Assembly: GCA_963805715.1 (NCBI GenBank)
Contig: CAWDVK010000017.1
Coordinates: 1-64,000, forward strand
Direction: 5' to 3'
DNA from: CAWDVK01 sp963805715
GTDB taxonomy: Bacteria; Actinomycetota; Actinomycetes; Streptosporangiales; Streptosporangiaceae
Length of the DNA: 64,000 nucleotides
The translations under genes were made by a program, and so were the position numbers. Positions 32,745 to 40,599 of this stretch are shown piece by piece. The notes below the pieces were generated by a model, which saw only the letters and a list, made by a program, of their open reading frames with translations, was not told the origin of the DNA and ran no database searches. Numbering within the stretch: position 1 is the first letter of the stretch; each line of letters starts with the position of its first letter.

Positions 32745-33302
32745 CTTGAGATTCCTGACCAAAGCTCATGATCGCCGCCCCCCGATACCTCATCAATGGG
32801 AAACAGGAAGCGGGCCGCAAGGCCGCGACCACGCGACCCTGAGACCCGCCCCATGCGGGCGGCTCGTCCGCCACGCGGATGACTTCGTCGTCGCGCGCCG
32901 GACCGCCCGTCGTCTGGCGTTAACCCAGCGCCGCACGGCAGCAACACTGACTCCAGCACGGGCGCAACTTCCGCCTGGCAGCTGGTCGGCCTTAACCCGG
33001 GAACCCTCGCACGCCGAGCGCCGCCTGCCGCCGTAGGCCCAGGAGGGCCACGGCGGCGTCGGCGCGCACCAGGCCCCCGGCAGCTGAACGCCGCAACGAG
33101 TCAGCGCAAACGCGCGCGCCCCTGCAACGCTGCCATCCCCCCGGCGCTCCAGTCTTGAGCCGGCACCAGTCGGGGAGGGCGGGGAAGCCCTGGCACCGCA
33201 CAACCGGAAGGAATGCGACGGGAAAGACTAGGGAGCCCCCCTGATGCGGCGCGCGACCCAGCGACTTTACGATCCAGCACAACCGACAAAGAGGGGGTCA
33301 AG
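32745..33302. other. Gap between the HTH/ATPase gene and the cupin gene
   Basis: About 560 bases. It contains the first 48-bp direct repeat (32809-32856) and the cupin ribosome site (GAGGGGG before 33303). A minus-strand frame reads AGVSVAAVRRWVNARRRAVR, reminiscent of an HTH, but with no plausible start or RBS I do not call it a gene. Confidence 0.35.
32809..32856 (+). repeat. 48-bp direct repeat, copy 1
   Basis: This starts agcgggccgcaaggccgcga and ends gacccgcc-c-catgc. It matches 33738-33785 at 45 of 48 positions in the same orientation. The two copies bracket the cupin gene. Confidence 0.8.
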
Positions 33303-33665
33303 ATGTCAGGTCTTGTTCGCAAGAGCCTCGATTCACCTGAGGAGACCCGGCCGTTCGAGGGCGGCACGGGCCAGCTCGAGCTGGTGAACATGGAAGGAGG
33401 CGCCGTCGGCCGGGCAACCTTCCTGCCAGGCTGGAGGTGGTCGGACCACGTGAAGCCGATCGCCAAGACGGACAGCTGTCAAGCTGCCCACATGGGCTAC
33501 TTCGTCTCCGGCCGGATGAAGGTCGTCATGGACGACGGCGAGGAAATGGAATTCGGCCCGGGGGACTTCGCCATCATGGCACCCGGGCATGACGCGTGGA
33601 CCGTCGGTGACGAGCCGTGTGTCGTGATCGACTGGCAGGGGTTCGCCGACTACGCCAAGCGGTGA
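33303..33665 (+). CDS. Cupin-domain protein
   Basis: A 120-residue single-domain cupin. The two cupin motifs are recognisable: AAHMGYFVSGRMKVVMDDGE near residue 60 (motif 1) and FGPGDFAIMAPGHDAWTVGD near 87 (motif 2, H in GHDAW). The usual HxH pair is reduced to one histidine in motif 1, so metal binding is uncertain. ATG with GAGGGGG just upstream. The gene sits alone between 48-bp direct repeats. Function unknown. Confidence 0.8.
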   Translation: MSGLVRKSLDSPEETRPFEGGTGQLELVNMEGGAVGRATFLPGWRWSDHVKPIAKTDSCQAAHMGYFVSGRMKVVMDDGEEMEFGPGDFAIMAPGHDAWTVGDEPCVVIDWQGFADYAKR

Positions 33666-33737
33666 CCTGCAAGACGGCAGGCCAGCTTCCCGGCCCGGAC
33701 GCCGTCACACGCTGCTACGTCAGCACAGATGCCAGAT

Positions 33738-33785
33738 AGCGGGCCGCAAGGCCGCGATCACACGACCCTGAGACCCGCCACATGC
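33738..33785 (+). repeat. 48-bp direct repeat, copy 2
   Basis: 45 of 48 positions identical to 32809-32856, same orientation, 929 bases apart. Confidence 0.8.
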
Positions 33786-33827
33786 ACATGACGACCAGGC
33801 GAGACGTAGAGACCCGCCCGGCCAGCT

Positions 33828-33848
33828 GCTGGAAAGATACTGCTGGTG
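33828..33848 (-). repeat. msrA 3'-end fragment, copy beside the HTH gene
   Basis: 21 of 21 bases are identical to 35941-35961 in msrA. On the minus strand it still encodes QQYLSS of the MsrA C-terminal region. Confidence 0.75.
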
Positions 33849-33868
33849 CCAGCACTATCTGACCGATC

Positions 33869-34348
33869 TCACCCGCGAGCATCAGCCCTCGGCAACGCGC
33901 TTCCAGAGGCGGATCGGCCTGCCACCCGGCGCATCCTCACCATCAGGGCCGCGGAGGGCATCACGCTTCCTGACATATACGTCGACAGGCGGGATCGCGA
34001 CGTTCCTATCCGGTCGGCAAACTCCTGGCGTGACAGGCCGGAACGGCTGACCAGTCGCTTAACTTCCGACGCCACCTCGTCGCGCTCGGAGTCGATAGCC
34101 ATCTGGCGAGCGCTGGCCATCACCCCTTCCATGAGCTCGGCAGTGCCAAAAGGGTGAGAGAGGCGGATGGCCTCCAGGACCTGCTGCGCCACCGGACCCC
34201 ACGGATCAGCACGGATGGCGTCCGCCAGCCGGCGCCAGTCGGGAAGGGTGCCACGCTCGACCCCGGCGACGATTCCCTCGAATGGCCAGGCCTCCACCGG
34301 GTCATCCGGAGAGGCGGTGAGGTTGCGGAACTTGAGACCGGTACTCAC
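33869..34348 (-). CDS. XRE-type HTH protein, probable antitoxin
   Basis: A 159-residue protein from a GTG at 34346-34348, which overlaps the stop of the gene before it (GTGA). The N-terminal half contains WPFEGIVAGVERGTLPDWRR. The C-terminal half is an XRE helix-turn-helix: EVKRLVSRSGLSRQEFADRI then GTSRSRLSTYMSGSVMPSAA. Coupling to a nucleotidyltransferase-type remnant suggests an AbiE-like or related toxin-antitoxin pair. The partner is damaged, so this may now be an orphan antitoxin. Confidence 0.65.
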   Translation of the reverse strand: MSTGLKFRNLTASPDDPVEAWPFEGIVAGVERGTLPDWRRLADAIRADPWGPVAQQVLEAIRLSHPFGTAELMEGVMASARQMAIDSERDEVASEVKRLVSRSGLSRQEFADRIGTSRSRLSTYMSGSVMPSAALMVRMRRVAGRSASGSALPRADARG

Positions 34349-34801
34349 CGCACCATCTCCACTGCCACCTGCCGGCAGACGCCGGTCACGTTCTTCCAGT
34401 CCGCCCATCGGGGCTCAAGGCGCTTGTACTGATCAAGCTGGTGGATTGTCCGGGCATCCCGCGGCCTGGGATCAGCCAGCTGCCGCGCGAGCTGCGTCGC
34501 GACACCCTCCAGTTCAGGGCCTCGCTGGTCAGCGTAATAAGCATCGATATGGGCAAGCACAGCGCCAGCATGAGGGATCCCGTACCGGTCGGAAAGCGCG
34601 GCAACGTCGAGGTAGTCTCGCACCTGATTGCGCCGGACGATCAGGTAACCCTTGATTCTCAAGGGTCTCGTCCGGAGTCGGCACCCGGACTGTCATCCCC
34701 GATGGCAGGGTAACTTCCGTGACTTCCAGGGGCCTGCTCCTGATGAGCTGGCGTACGCCAGACTCGATATCTCCCAGCTCTCCCGGGATGATCTTCCCCG
34801 G
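34345..34801 (-). pseudogene. AbiEii/nucleotidyltransferase-like toxin remnant, frameshifted
   Basis: The 3' part (34345-34662) reads RIKGYLIVRRNQVRDYLDVA then ALSDRYG, the C-terminal half of nucleotidyltransferase-like proteins of the AbiEii type. The piece before it lies in another frame: EVTEVTLPSGMTVRVPTPDE then TL, up to 34664. One extra G in acccttgagaatc near 34660 explains the shift. The N-terminal catalytic GS...DxD region is missing. Only a TTG without ribosome site could start the intact 3' frame, so I treat the gene as dead. Confidence 0.6.
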
Positions 34802-35035
34802 GTCACCCGGTTAGTGACCCGCCCTTCGGTCGCTTCGATCGCCTCGAGCACCGCGTCGAAGCGCTCACCCAGATCCTCCAGCACATGGTCGTGATAGTAG
34901 GAGGAAGGGTGGCTGGCCCACAGAGCCGCGGCAGAGCCCGCCTCGCCATGATCCGGGCAGTACCCGTTCGGGTTTTTATTGCTCGACAGGTACTGCCAGT
35001 GTCGGCACTACCTGTCGGAGCTGACCCGCAGGCCC
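34802..35035. other. Gap with msrA 3'-end fragment
   Basis: A minus-strand frame (LEDLGERFDAVLEAIEATEG) is open here but unrecognised. The right half is the msrA fragment at 34945-34983 and the 21 bases repeated at 31511. Confidence 0.4.
34945..34983 (-). repeat. msrA 3'-end fragment, 39-bp direct repeat copy
   Basis: 38 of 39 bases are identical to 35905-35943 inside msrA. Minus-strand reading, continuing a few codons further upstream, gives WQYLSSNKNPNGYCPDHG, the MsrA C-terminal motif. The two copies, 960 bases apart, bracket the toxin-antitoxin pair. Confidence 0.85.
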
Positions 35036-35437
35036 CTAATCTCGCGGAGCCGCAACAATCAGCCCAGCGTCGCTGGCAGCACTCGCCAGCCGGTTGTCGT
35101 AGGTGACAAGGGCATCGAGGTCAGGACCGAATATGCGCGCGGTGGCCAGGTGGATAGCATCCAGCGACCGCAGTGACCGATCCGGCTCATCCATCGCAGT
35201 TTCCACGATGTCGTCATCGATCGCTACGTAGGAGAAGGCGGTCAGCAGATCCCGGGCGTCCGGGAGCAGCGCGGGCATGGCGCGGGCGACCGCACGGGTG
35301 AGCTCTATCCGCAGCAGGGCGGAACTCACCCACTCGGCGTCGGCATGACTGTCGTAGAACGCCGCGAACGCCTTCGAGCAAGTCTCCTCGACGAGCAGCT
35401 TGATCACCGCGGTCGTGTCGGCGTAGTACAGGCTCAC
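35036..35437 (-). CDS. PIN-domain toxin (VapC-like)
   Basis: A 133-residue ribonuclease toxin. The acidic PIN residues are visible: D in LYYADTTAVIKLL at the N-terminus, E in RIELTRAVARAM near 43, D in LRSLDAIHLATARIFG near 93, and D in LVTYDNRLASAA near 114. It cleaves RNA when not held by its antitoxin. Its ATG overlaps the antitoxin stop (35434-35437), the usual coupled order. It sits between 39-bp direct repeats taken from msrA. Confidence 0.9.
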   Translation of the reverse strand: MSLYYADTTAVIKLLVEETCSKAFAAFYDSHADAEWVSSALLRIELTRAVARAMPALLPDARDLLTAFSYVAIDDDIVETAMDEPDRSLRSLDAIHLATARIFGPDLDALVTYDNRLASAASDAGLIVAAPRD

Positions 35438-35730
35438 CAGGGTTCCTCGTCGCGCATCGCCGCGAGCGCATCCGGGAGCCGGTCGCTGCCATCACCGGGC
35501 CGCATGCGGGGCCGGTACCCAGGGCGGCGGGCTAGTGTCGCCCTGCCGGACGCGACCAGGCGCACCAGAACCGGCGCGGGCTCCCGGTCTCCCACAGGCA
35601 CGATGCGCGCAATCAGCCGACCATGCTCGGTAACATCAACGGTCTCGCCGTGGCGCACCCGCGCCAGCACCTCACTGGTGTGATGGCGCAGGTCCCTTAG
35701 GCCCACCGTATGCGCATCCGCTGCAGCCAT
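35434..35730 (-). CDS. Phd/YefM-type antitoxin
   Basis: A 98-residue antitoxin. The N-terminal DNA-binding fold reads VGLRDLRHHTSEVLARVRHG then ETVDVTEHGRLIARIVPVG. The C-terminal tail (LPDALAAMRDEEPW) would wrap the toxin. It is the first gene of the operon and probably represses it. A+T-rich sequence just upstream (tgtatcacaattttg, around 35739-35755) is the likely promoter. A relic of the same gene start lies at 30454-30517. Confidence 0.9.
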   Translation of the reverse strand: MAAADAHTVGLRDLRHHTSEVLARVRHGETVDVTEHGRLIARIVPVGDREPAPVLVRLVASGRATLARRPGYRPRMRPGDGSDRLPDALAAMRDEEPW

Positions 35731-35832
35731 GCTGTCAATGTATCACAATTTTGTGGATACACTTATGCGGCCCGCGAGCGTGAGCCTGATCGCTCATGCG
35801 CCCAGCTACCCGGCAAGAGCCGCCCGGCTGGA

Positions 35833-36525
35833 TCAGCCGTCCGCCCTGACTCCCCCGAGCGGGCCGCTGGCCTTGACCACGCCGATCGGGCAGGAAACGC
35901 CCGTGCCATGATCCGGGCAGTACCCGTACGGGTTTTTATTGCTGGAAAGATACTGCTGGTGGTAGTCCTCGGCGAAGTAGAACCCCGGTGCGGGCGCGAT
36001 CTCGGTGGTGATCTGCCCGTAGCCGGCCTCGGTTAGCCGCTTCTGGTAGGCGGCCAGCGACTCCCGCGCCTCGGCCTCCTGCTCCGGTGACTGATAGAAG
36101 ATCGCAGAACGATACTGCGTGCCGACATCACTACCCTGGCGCATGCCCTGGGTGGGGTCATGTGACTCCCAGAACACCTTGAGCAGCTCCGGGTAGGAGA
36201 TCCGGGCCGGGTCGAAGACCACCCGCACGGCCTCGGCGTGACCGGTCCGGCCGGTGCAGACCTCTTCGTAACTCGGGTTCGGCGTGTAGCCGCCCTCGTA
36301 TCCGACGGCCGTGGAGACGACTCCCGGCGTCTGCCAGAAGTTCTTCTCGGCCCCCCAGAAGCAGCCGAGCGCGAACTCGGCCACCTGGCTGCCTGCCGGG
36401 TACGGCGGGCGCAGCGGGCCGCCGAGGACCTCATGCCGCTCCGGCACGGGCAGCTGCGCGGACCGGCCGGTCAGCGCCTCGTCCGGGCTGATCATCTGAC
36501 TCTTGTGGCTTCCGAAAAGTCCCAC
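35833..36525 (-). CDS. msrA: Peptide methionine sulfoxide reductase A
   Basis: A 230-residue enzyme that reduces methionine-S-sulfoxide in proteins. The catalytic cysteine is in the GCFWGAEKNFW motif near residue 58. The segments GYEGGYTPNPSYEEVCTGRT, YHQQYLSSNKNP and YGYCPDHGTGVSCPIGV, with the resolving cysteines, are all present. The GTG at 36523-36525 is set by AAGGAGG five bases before it. The gene is complete, yet pieces of its 3' end are repeated at 34945, 33828 and 31551. Confidence 0.95.
   Translation of the reverse strand: MGLFGSHKSQMISPDEALTGRSAQLPVPERHEVLGGPLRPPYPAGSQVAEFALGCFWGAEKNFWQTPGVVSTAVGYEGGYTPNPSYEEVCTGRTGHAEAVRVVFDPARISYPELLKVFWESHDPTQGMRQGSDVGTQYRSAIFYQSPEQEAEARESLAAYQKRLTEAGYGQITTEIAPAPGFYFAEDYHQQYLSSNKNPYGYCPDHGTGVSCPIGVVKASGPLGGVRADG
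35905..35943 (-). repeat. 39-bp repeat within msrA
   Basis: Partner of 34945-34983 (one mismatch). Codes SNKNPYGYCPDHG in MsrA. Confidence 0.85.
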
Positions 36526-36842
36526 AACTGCCTCCTTGCAGATCCCCCGTCTGGTCCGCCGCGGCATCCCTGCGGCCGCCGGCCGTCCCAGTCACATTCC
36601 GCCAACAAAACGCAACATCCCGCTGTTCCCACCGGGTTCAGGCCGGTGCCGCCGGGGCTAGCCCGGGGCTAGCCCCGTTCCGGTCCGCCTTCACGCAGCC
36701 GGCCAGCCCTACGGCCGGGGCGGGGGGCCTCGGCCTCCGGCCAGAGGAAATAGCCGAAGAGCTGTGAATGGCTCAGGAATGTGCGAGTGACTGCCGCACG
36801 GCGCAACCCTGGCGGAGTGGCGGGCGGAGCGCGGGCCGGCGG
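36526..36842. other. Gap between msrA and the IclR gene
   Basis: 317 bases without a gene. It contains the msrA ribosome site and a strong GC palindrome at 36653-36677. Confidence 0.4.
36653..36677. terminator. GC-rich palindrome, possible terminator
   Basis: The self-complementary half ggggctagcccc occurs twice in overlap, giving a 25-base palindrome. It lies downstream of the minus-strand IclR gene and upstream of msrA. There is no U-run, so it would be a Rho-assisted or hairpin-only terminator. Confidence 0.35.
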
Positions 36843-37742
36843 CTAGGCCGGGGGCGACGCCCGCAGGTCAGCCTCGATCTGCGCGGTCGTCTCGAGCAGC
36901 GCAGGCACGATCTCGCCGCGCAGGGCGGCCACGCTGACCCGGCTGGCGTGCGCGGAGACGTTGATGGCCGCCATGCCAACGTCCGCCGCGCCGCGGATCG
37001 GCGCCGCGACCGCGCGCAGGCCCACCTCGAGTTCCTGGTCGACGATGGCGTAGCCCTGCCGTGCCACCTCGGCCAGGATCTCGCGGAGGCGGCCGGGGTC
37101 AGTGACCGTCCGGCTGGTGAGGGGCTCCATGGTGACCTCGTCCAGGTAGCGGTCCAGCTCGCCGGCGGGCAATGCGGCGAGCAGCACCCGGCCCATCGAC
37201 GTGGCGTAGGCCGGGAACCGGGTGCCGACGGAGATCGCGACGGTCATGATCCGCTTGGTGGGCACCCGCACCACGTAGACGATCTGCTGGCCGTCCAGCA
37301 CCGAGATGGAGGAGGACTCGCGCACCCGGGCGACGAGTTCCTCCACGTGCGGCGCCGCGACCTCCGGCAGGGTCAGGCCGGACAGGTAGGCGTAGCCGAG
37401 CTCCAGGACCCTGGGCCGCAGCGAGAACTCCCTGCCGTCACTGCGCACGTAACCGAGCCTGACCAGTGTGAGCAGGAAGCGGCGCGCGGCTGCCCTGGTG
37501 AGGCCGGTGGCGCGGGCGACCTCGCTCAGGCTGAGCCGCTCGCGATCAGGGCCGAAAGCCTTGATCACCGCGAGGCCCCGGTCGAGCGACTGCACGTAAT
37601 CGCTGTTCCGGGCGGCTGTCTCAGCAGGAGCGCCGCGGGGCTCGTCGCCAGCTGCCGGCCGGGCGAGCCGCCCGCTGCCTGTAACTGGCTGCAGGCCGGT
37701 TGCCGCTCTCCCGCCGTTCGCTGTGCGCCCGGAGGTTCTCAT
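36843..37742 (-). CDS. IclR-family transcriptional regulator (PcaR/PobR-like)
   Basis: A 299-residue regulator. After a disordered 45-residue lead, the winged HTH reads SLDRGLAVIKAFGPDRERLS then EVARATGLTRAAARRFLLTL near residues 50-110. The effector-binding domain follows (SSISVLDGQQIVYVVRVPTK, then VGTRFPAYATSMGRVLLAAL), typical of the aromatic-acid subgroup. No aromatic catabolic genes are next to it, so its targets are unknown. The ATG at 37740-37742 was chosen because the frame upstream belongs to the neighbouring gene read in another phase. Confidence 0.85.
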   Translation of the reverse strand: MRTSGRTANGGRAATGLQPVTGSGRLARPAAGDEPRGAPAETAARNSDYVQSLDRGLAVIKAFGPDRERLSLSEVARATGLTRAAARRFLLTLVRLGYVRSDGREFSLRPRVLELGYAYLSGLTLPEVAAPHVEELVARVRESSSISVLDGQQIVYVVRVPTKRIMTVAISVGTRFPAYATSMGRVLLAALPAGELDRYLDEVTMEPLTSRTVTDPGRLREILAEVARQGYAIVDQELEVGLRAVAAPIRGAADVGMAAINVSAHASRVSVAALRGEIVPALLETTAQIEADLRASPPA

Positions 37743-37790
37743 TGGACGAATGCTATCCCGGCCTGACCGGATAGGCAGCCAGCCGGAGCT

Positions 37791-37835
37791 GCCCCGTACC
37801 TGGCTGCCCCGTACCTGGCTGCCCCGTACCTGGCT
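37791..37835. repeat. 15-bp tandem repeat, three exact copies
   Basis: gccccgtacctggct occurs three times without mismatch, just upstream of the IclR start and downstream of the polyprenyl synthase stop. Confidence 0.9.
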
Positions 37836-37869
37836 CCGGACTCGGGCGCCGTTCGGGCCAGGCGGCCGC

Positions 37870-38865
37870 TCAGCCCGTTCGCTCGACCACGAACTCGCAG
37901 AGCGCCTCGAACGCCGCACGGGCCGGGACATCCGGCAGCCCCAGGATCTCCGTCCTGGCCAGTCCGGCCCAGTCCCGCAGGTCCGCCCTGGCCATGTCCA
38001 TGGCCGGATGGGCGCGCAGCAGGGCGAGTGCCTCGGCGTGCAGGGCGGGCTCGGCAAGCTCGGGGTAGCCGAGCAGTTCCACCAGCCTGGCGTCCTGCGG
38101 GCCAGCCGAGCGCAGCGCGTGCAGGACCGGCAGGGTCCGGACGCCCTCGCGCAGGTCGGTCCCTGGCGTCTTGCCCGACTGGTCACTCTCGCTGGCCACG
38201 TCCAGGATGTCGTCGGAGAGCTGGAACGCAACGCCCAGGGCCGCGCAGGCGGGCGTGATCCGCTCGGTAATGCCCGCGGGCGCGCTGGAGAACATCGCAC
38301 CGAACTGGCCGGCGGTCGCGATCAGCGATGCCGTCTTCTCGGTAATCACCGTGAGGTAATGATCGAGCGGGTCGTCGCCCGGCTGCGGCCCGACCGTCTC
38401 GGCTATCTGGCCGGTGACGAGCCGCCCGAACGTCTCGGCCTGGATCCTGATGGCATCCGTGCCCAGGTCGGCGAGCAGCCGCGAGGCGCGGGCAAAGAGG
38501 AAGTCGCCGGTCAGGATGGCGATCGTGTTGTCCCAGCGCGAATTGGCGCTCGGCGTGCCACGGCGGACATCCGCCTCATCCATGACGTCATCGTGATAAA
38601 GAGTCGCCAGGTGGGTCAGCTCAATGGCCACGGCCGCCGGGACGATCCGCCCGTCCCGGGGGTTCCCGAACTGCGCAGCCAGCAGCACGAGGGTGGCCCG
38701 GAACCGCTTGCCGCCTGCCTCGATCAGGTGCGCGGACGCTTCTGCCAGCACCTGGTGGGGGGCACGGGCCGCCTGCCGCAGCCCATCCTCGACAAGTGCC
38801 AGTCCATCGCTGACGCTGGACGCGAGCGAGGCGTCAGCCAGTTCAACCGGAACAGCGGTGGTCAC
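37870..38865 (-). CDS. Polyprenyl diphosphate synthase (menaquinone side chain)
   Basis: A 331-residue trans-prenyltransferase. The first aspartate-rich motif is LYHDDVMDEADVRRG near residue 90 and the second is FQLSDDILDVASE near 218. GGKRFRATLVLLAAQ and KTASLIATA are also family blocks. Such enzymes make the C35-C45 side chain; next to the nuo and men genes, menaquinone is the likely product. The GTG at 38865 follows GGGAG. It lies 150 bases after nuoN on the same strand. Confidence 0.9.
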   Translation of the reverse strand: MTTAVPVELADASLASSVSDGLALVEDGLRQAARAPHQVLAEASAHLIEAGGKRFRATLVLLAAQFGNPRDGRIVPAAVAIELTHLATLYHDDVMDEADVRRGTPSANSRWDNTIAILTGDFLFARASRLLADLGTDAIRIQAETFGRLVTGQIAETVGPQPGDDPLDHYLTVITEKTASLIATAGQFGAMFSSAPAGITERITPACAALGVAFQLSDDILDVASESDQSGKTPGTDLREGVRTLPVLHALRSAGPQDARLVELLGYPELAEPALHAEALALLRAHPAMDMARADLRDWAGLARTEILGLPDVPARAAFEALCEFVVERTG

Positions 38866-39015
38866 TCGGACTCCCTCATAGGTTGGCTGGCGCGCCGCGC
38901 CGCCCTTCCGTTCGGCAGGGTTATCGCCCAGCCTCCCCCAAGATATGCGGAACGCGGGCTAACCCGAGCTATGCCCAGCCAGAGTGGCCGGCATTCGCCG
39001 CCGCCTCCAGCCGTC

Positions 39016-40599
39016 CTAGCGCACGAAAAGCTGCGCGGCCGCATGGTTGGCCAGGCTGAGCAGCGGCTGCGGGACGACGCCGAGGATCAGCGTCGCCAGC
39101 GCTCCCACGGCCACCGCCACGCCGGTGAACATGCTCGGCCGCACCACGGCGGGCCCGTCGGGCGCCGGGTCGCTGAAGAACATCAGCACGATCACCCGGA
39201 CGTACGGGAAGGCCAGGATCGCGCTGCTGATCACTCCGACGATCACCAGGGGCATGGCCCCGCCGCTGATCGCGGCCTGGAAGACCGCGAACTTGCCGGT
39301 GAATCCGCTGGTCAGGGGAATGCCCGCGAAGGCGATCAGGAAGAACGCGAACACTCCGGCCACCAGCGGCGACCGTTTGCCCAGCCCTGCCCAGCGGGAT
39401 AGGTGCGCCGCCTCGCCTGCCTGATCCCGGACGAGCGTGACGATGGCGAAGGCACCGATGGTGGCAAATCCGTACGCCGCGAGATAAAACATGCTGCCGG
39501 ACAGGCCAGCGGTGTTGGCGGCGACGACACCGGTCAGGATGTACCCGGCCTGCGCGATCGAGGAATACGCCAGCAGCCGCTTCACGTCCGTCTGGGTGAT
39601 GGCGATGATCGAGCCGACCAGCATGGTCAGGATGGCCACGCCCCACAGCGCGGGCCTCCAGTCCCAGGTCAGCTGGCCGAAGGCCACGTAGAAGACGCGC
39701 AGCAGCGCGCCGAACGCGGACACCAGCGTGCACGACGCCATCAGCGCGGTCACGGGCGTCGGCGCGCCCTGGTACACATCCGGCTTCCAGCTCTGGAAGG
39801 GCACGGCGCCGATCTTGAAGAGCAGGCCGAGGCCGAGCAGCGCGATGCCGGCCAGCAGCAGCGTTTCCGAGCCGGTCCCCGACTGGGCGGCCGCGGCGAT
39901 GGCCGACAGCCGGACCGATCCGGAGAAGCCGTACAGCATGGCCACGCCGAACAGGAAGAAGGCCGATGAGAACGCGCCGAGCAGGAAATACTTCATGGCT
40001 GCCTCCTGCGAGAGCAGCCGCCGGCGGCGGGCCAGCCCGCACAGCAGGTAGAGCGGCAGCGAGAGCACTTCCAGCGCGACGAACATGGTCAGCAGGTCGT
40101 TGGCCGCGGGGAAGAGCAGCATGCCGCCGATGGCGAAGAGCGTCAGCGGGTAGACCTCGGTGTGACTGGTCCCGGCCAGCAGGCCCTCGCGCTCCTCCGC
40201 GCTGCCGGGAACCGCGGCGGCCTGCGGCGTGAACGCGCTCACCTCGCGGGAGGACTCCGCGATCAGCAGCGCGCTGACGAAGCCCAGCACCAGGATCGTG
40301 CCCTGGATGAACAGCGTCGGCCGGTCCACGCCGACCGCCCCGACCGCCTCGATCTTGCCGGGGCTGTGGCCGCCGAACACCGAATTGCTGCTCGCGACCA
40401 CGATCGTCAGCACGAACGCCCCGGCGAGGCTGGCGAGCGTGAGCGCCGCCTGCAGCGGCCGTCGCAGCGGCCGCGGGGTGAAGGCCTCCACCAGGACCCC
40501 GACGACCGCCGCGGCGAAGACGAGCAGCATCGGCGAGAGCGGGAGCCAGCTGATGTGCGGAGCGCTGATGGGCGCGAGCGCCGCTACCGACCCGGTCAC
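39016..40599 (-). CDS. nuoN: NADH-quinone oxidoreductase subunit N
   Basis: A 527-residue antiporter-like proton-channel subunit in the membrane arm of complex I. About 14 hydrophobic segments are present. The proton-path region includes the block WKPDVYQGAPTPVTALMASC near residue 270 and the SIAQAGYILTGVVA stretch near 347. It overlaps nuoM by four bases. Last gene of the nuo run. Length is normal. Confidence 0.95.
   Translation of the reverse strand: MTGSVAALAPISAPHISWLPLSPMLLVFAAAVVGVLVEAFTPRPLRRPLQAALTLASLAGAFVLTIVVASSNSVFGGHSPGKIEAVGAVGVDRPTLFIQGTILVLGFVSALLIAESSREVSAFTPQAAAVPGSAEEREGLLAGTSHTEVYPLTLFAIGGMLLFPAANDLLTMFVALEVLSLPLYLLCGLARRRRLLSQEAAMKYFLLGAFSSAFFLFGVAMLYGFSGSVRLSAIAAAAQSGTGSETLLLAGIALLGLGLLFKIGAVPFQSWKPDVYQGAPTPVTALMASCTLVSAFGALLRVFYVAFGQLTWDWRPALWGVAILTMLVGSIIAITQTDVKRLLAYSSIAQAGYILTGVVAANTAGLSGSMFYLAAYGFATIGAFAIVTLVRDQAGEAAHLSRWAGLGKRSPLVAGVFAFFLIAFAGIPLTSGFTGKFAVFQAAISGGAMPLVIVGVISSAILAFPYVRVIVLMFFSDPAPDGPAVVRPSMFTGVAVAVGALATLILGVVPQPLLSLANHAAAQLFVR

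Noticed and set aside
32793..33203. A minus-strand frame with an HTH-like segment (AGVSVAAVRRWVNARR)
   Set aside because: No ribosome site or convincing start is present. The frame runs through the 48-bp repeat and the rest of the product is low-complexity.
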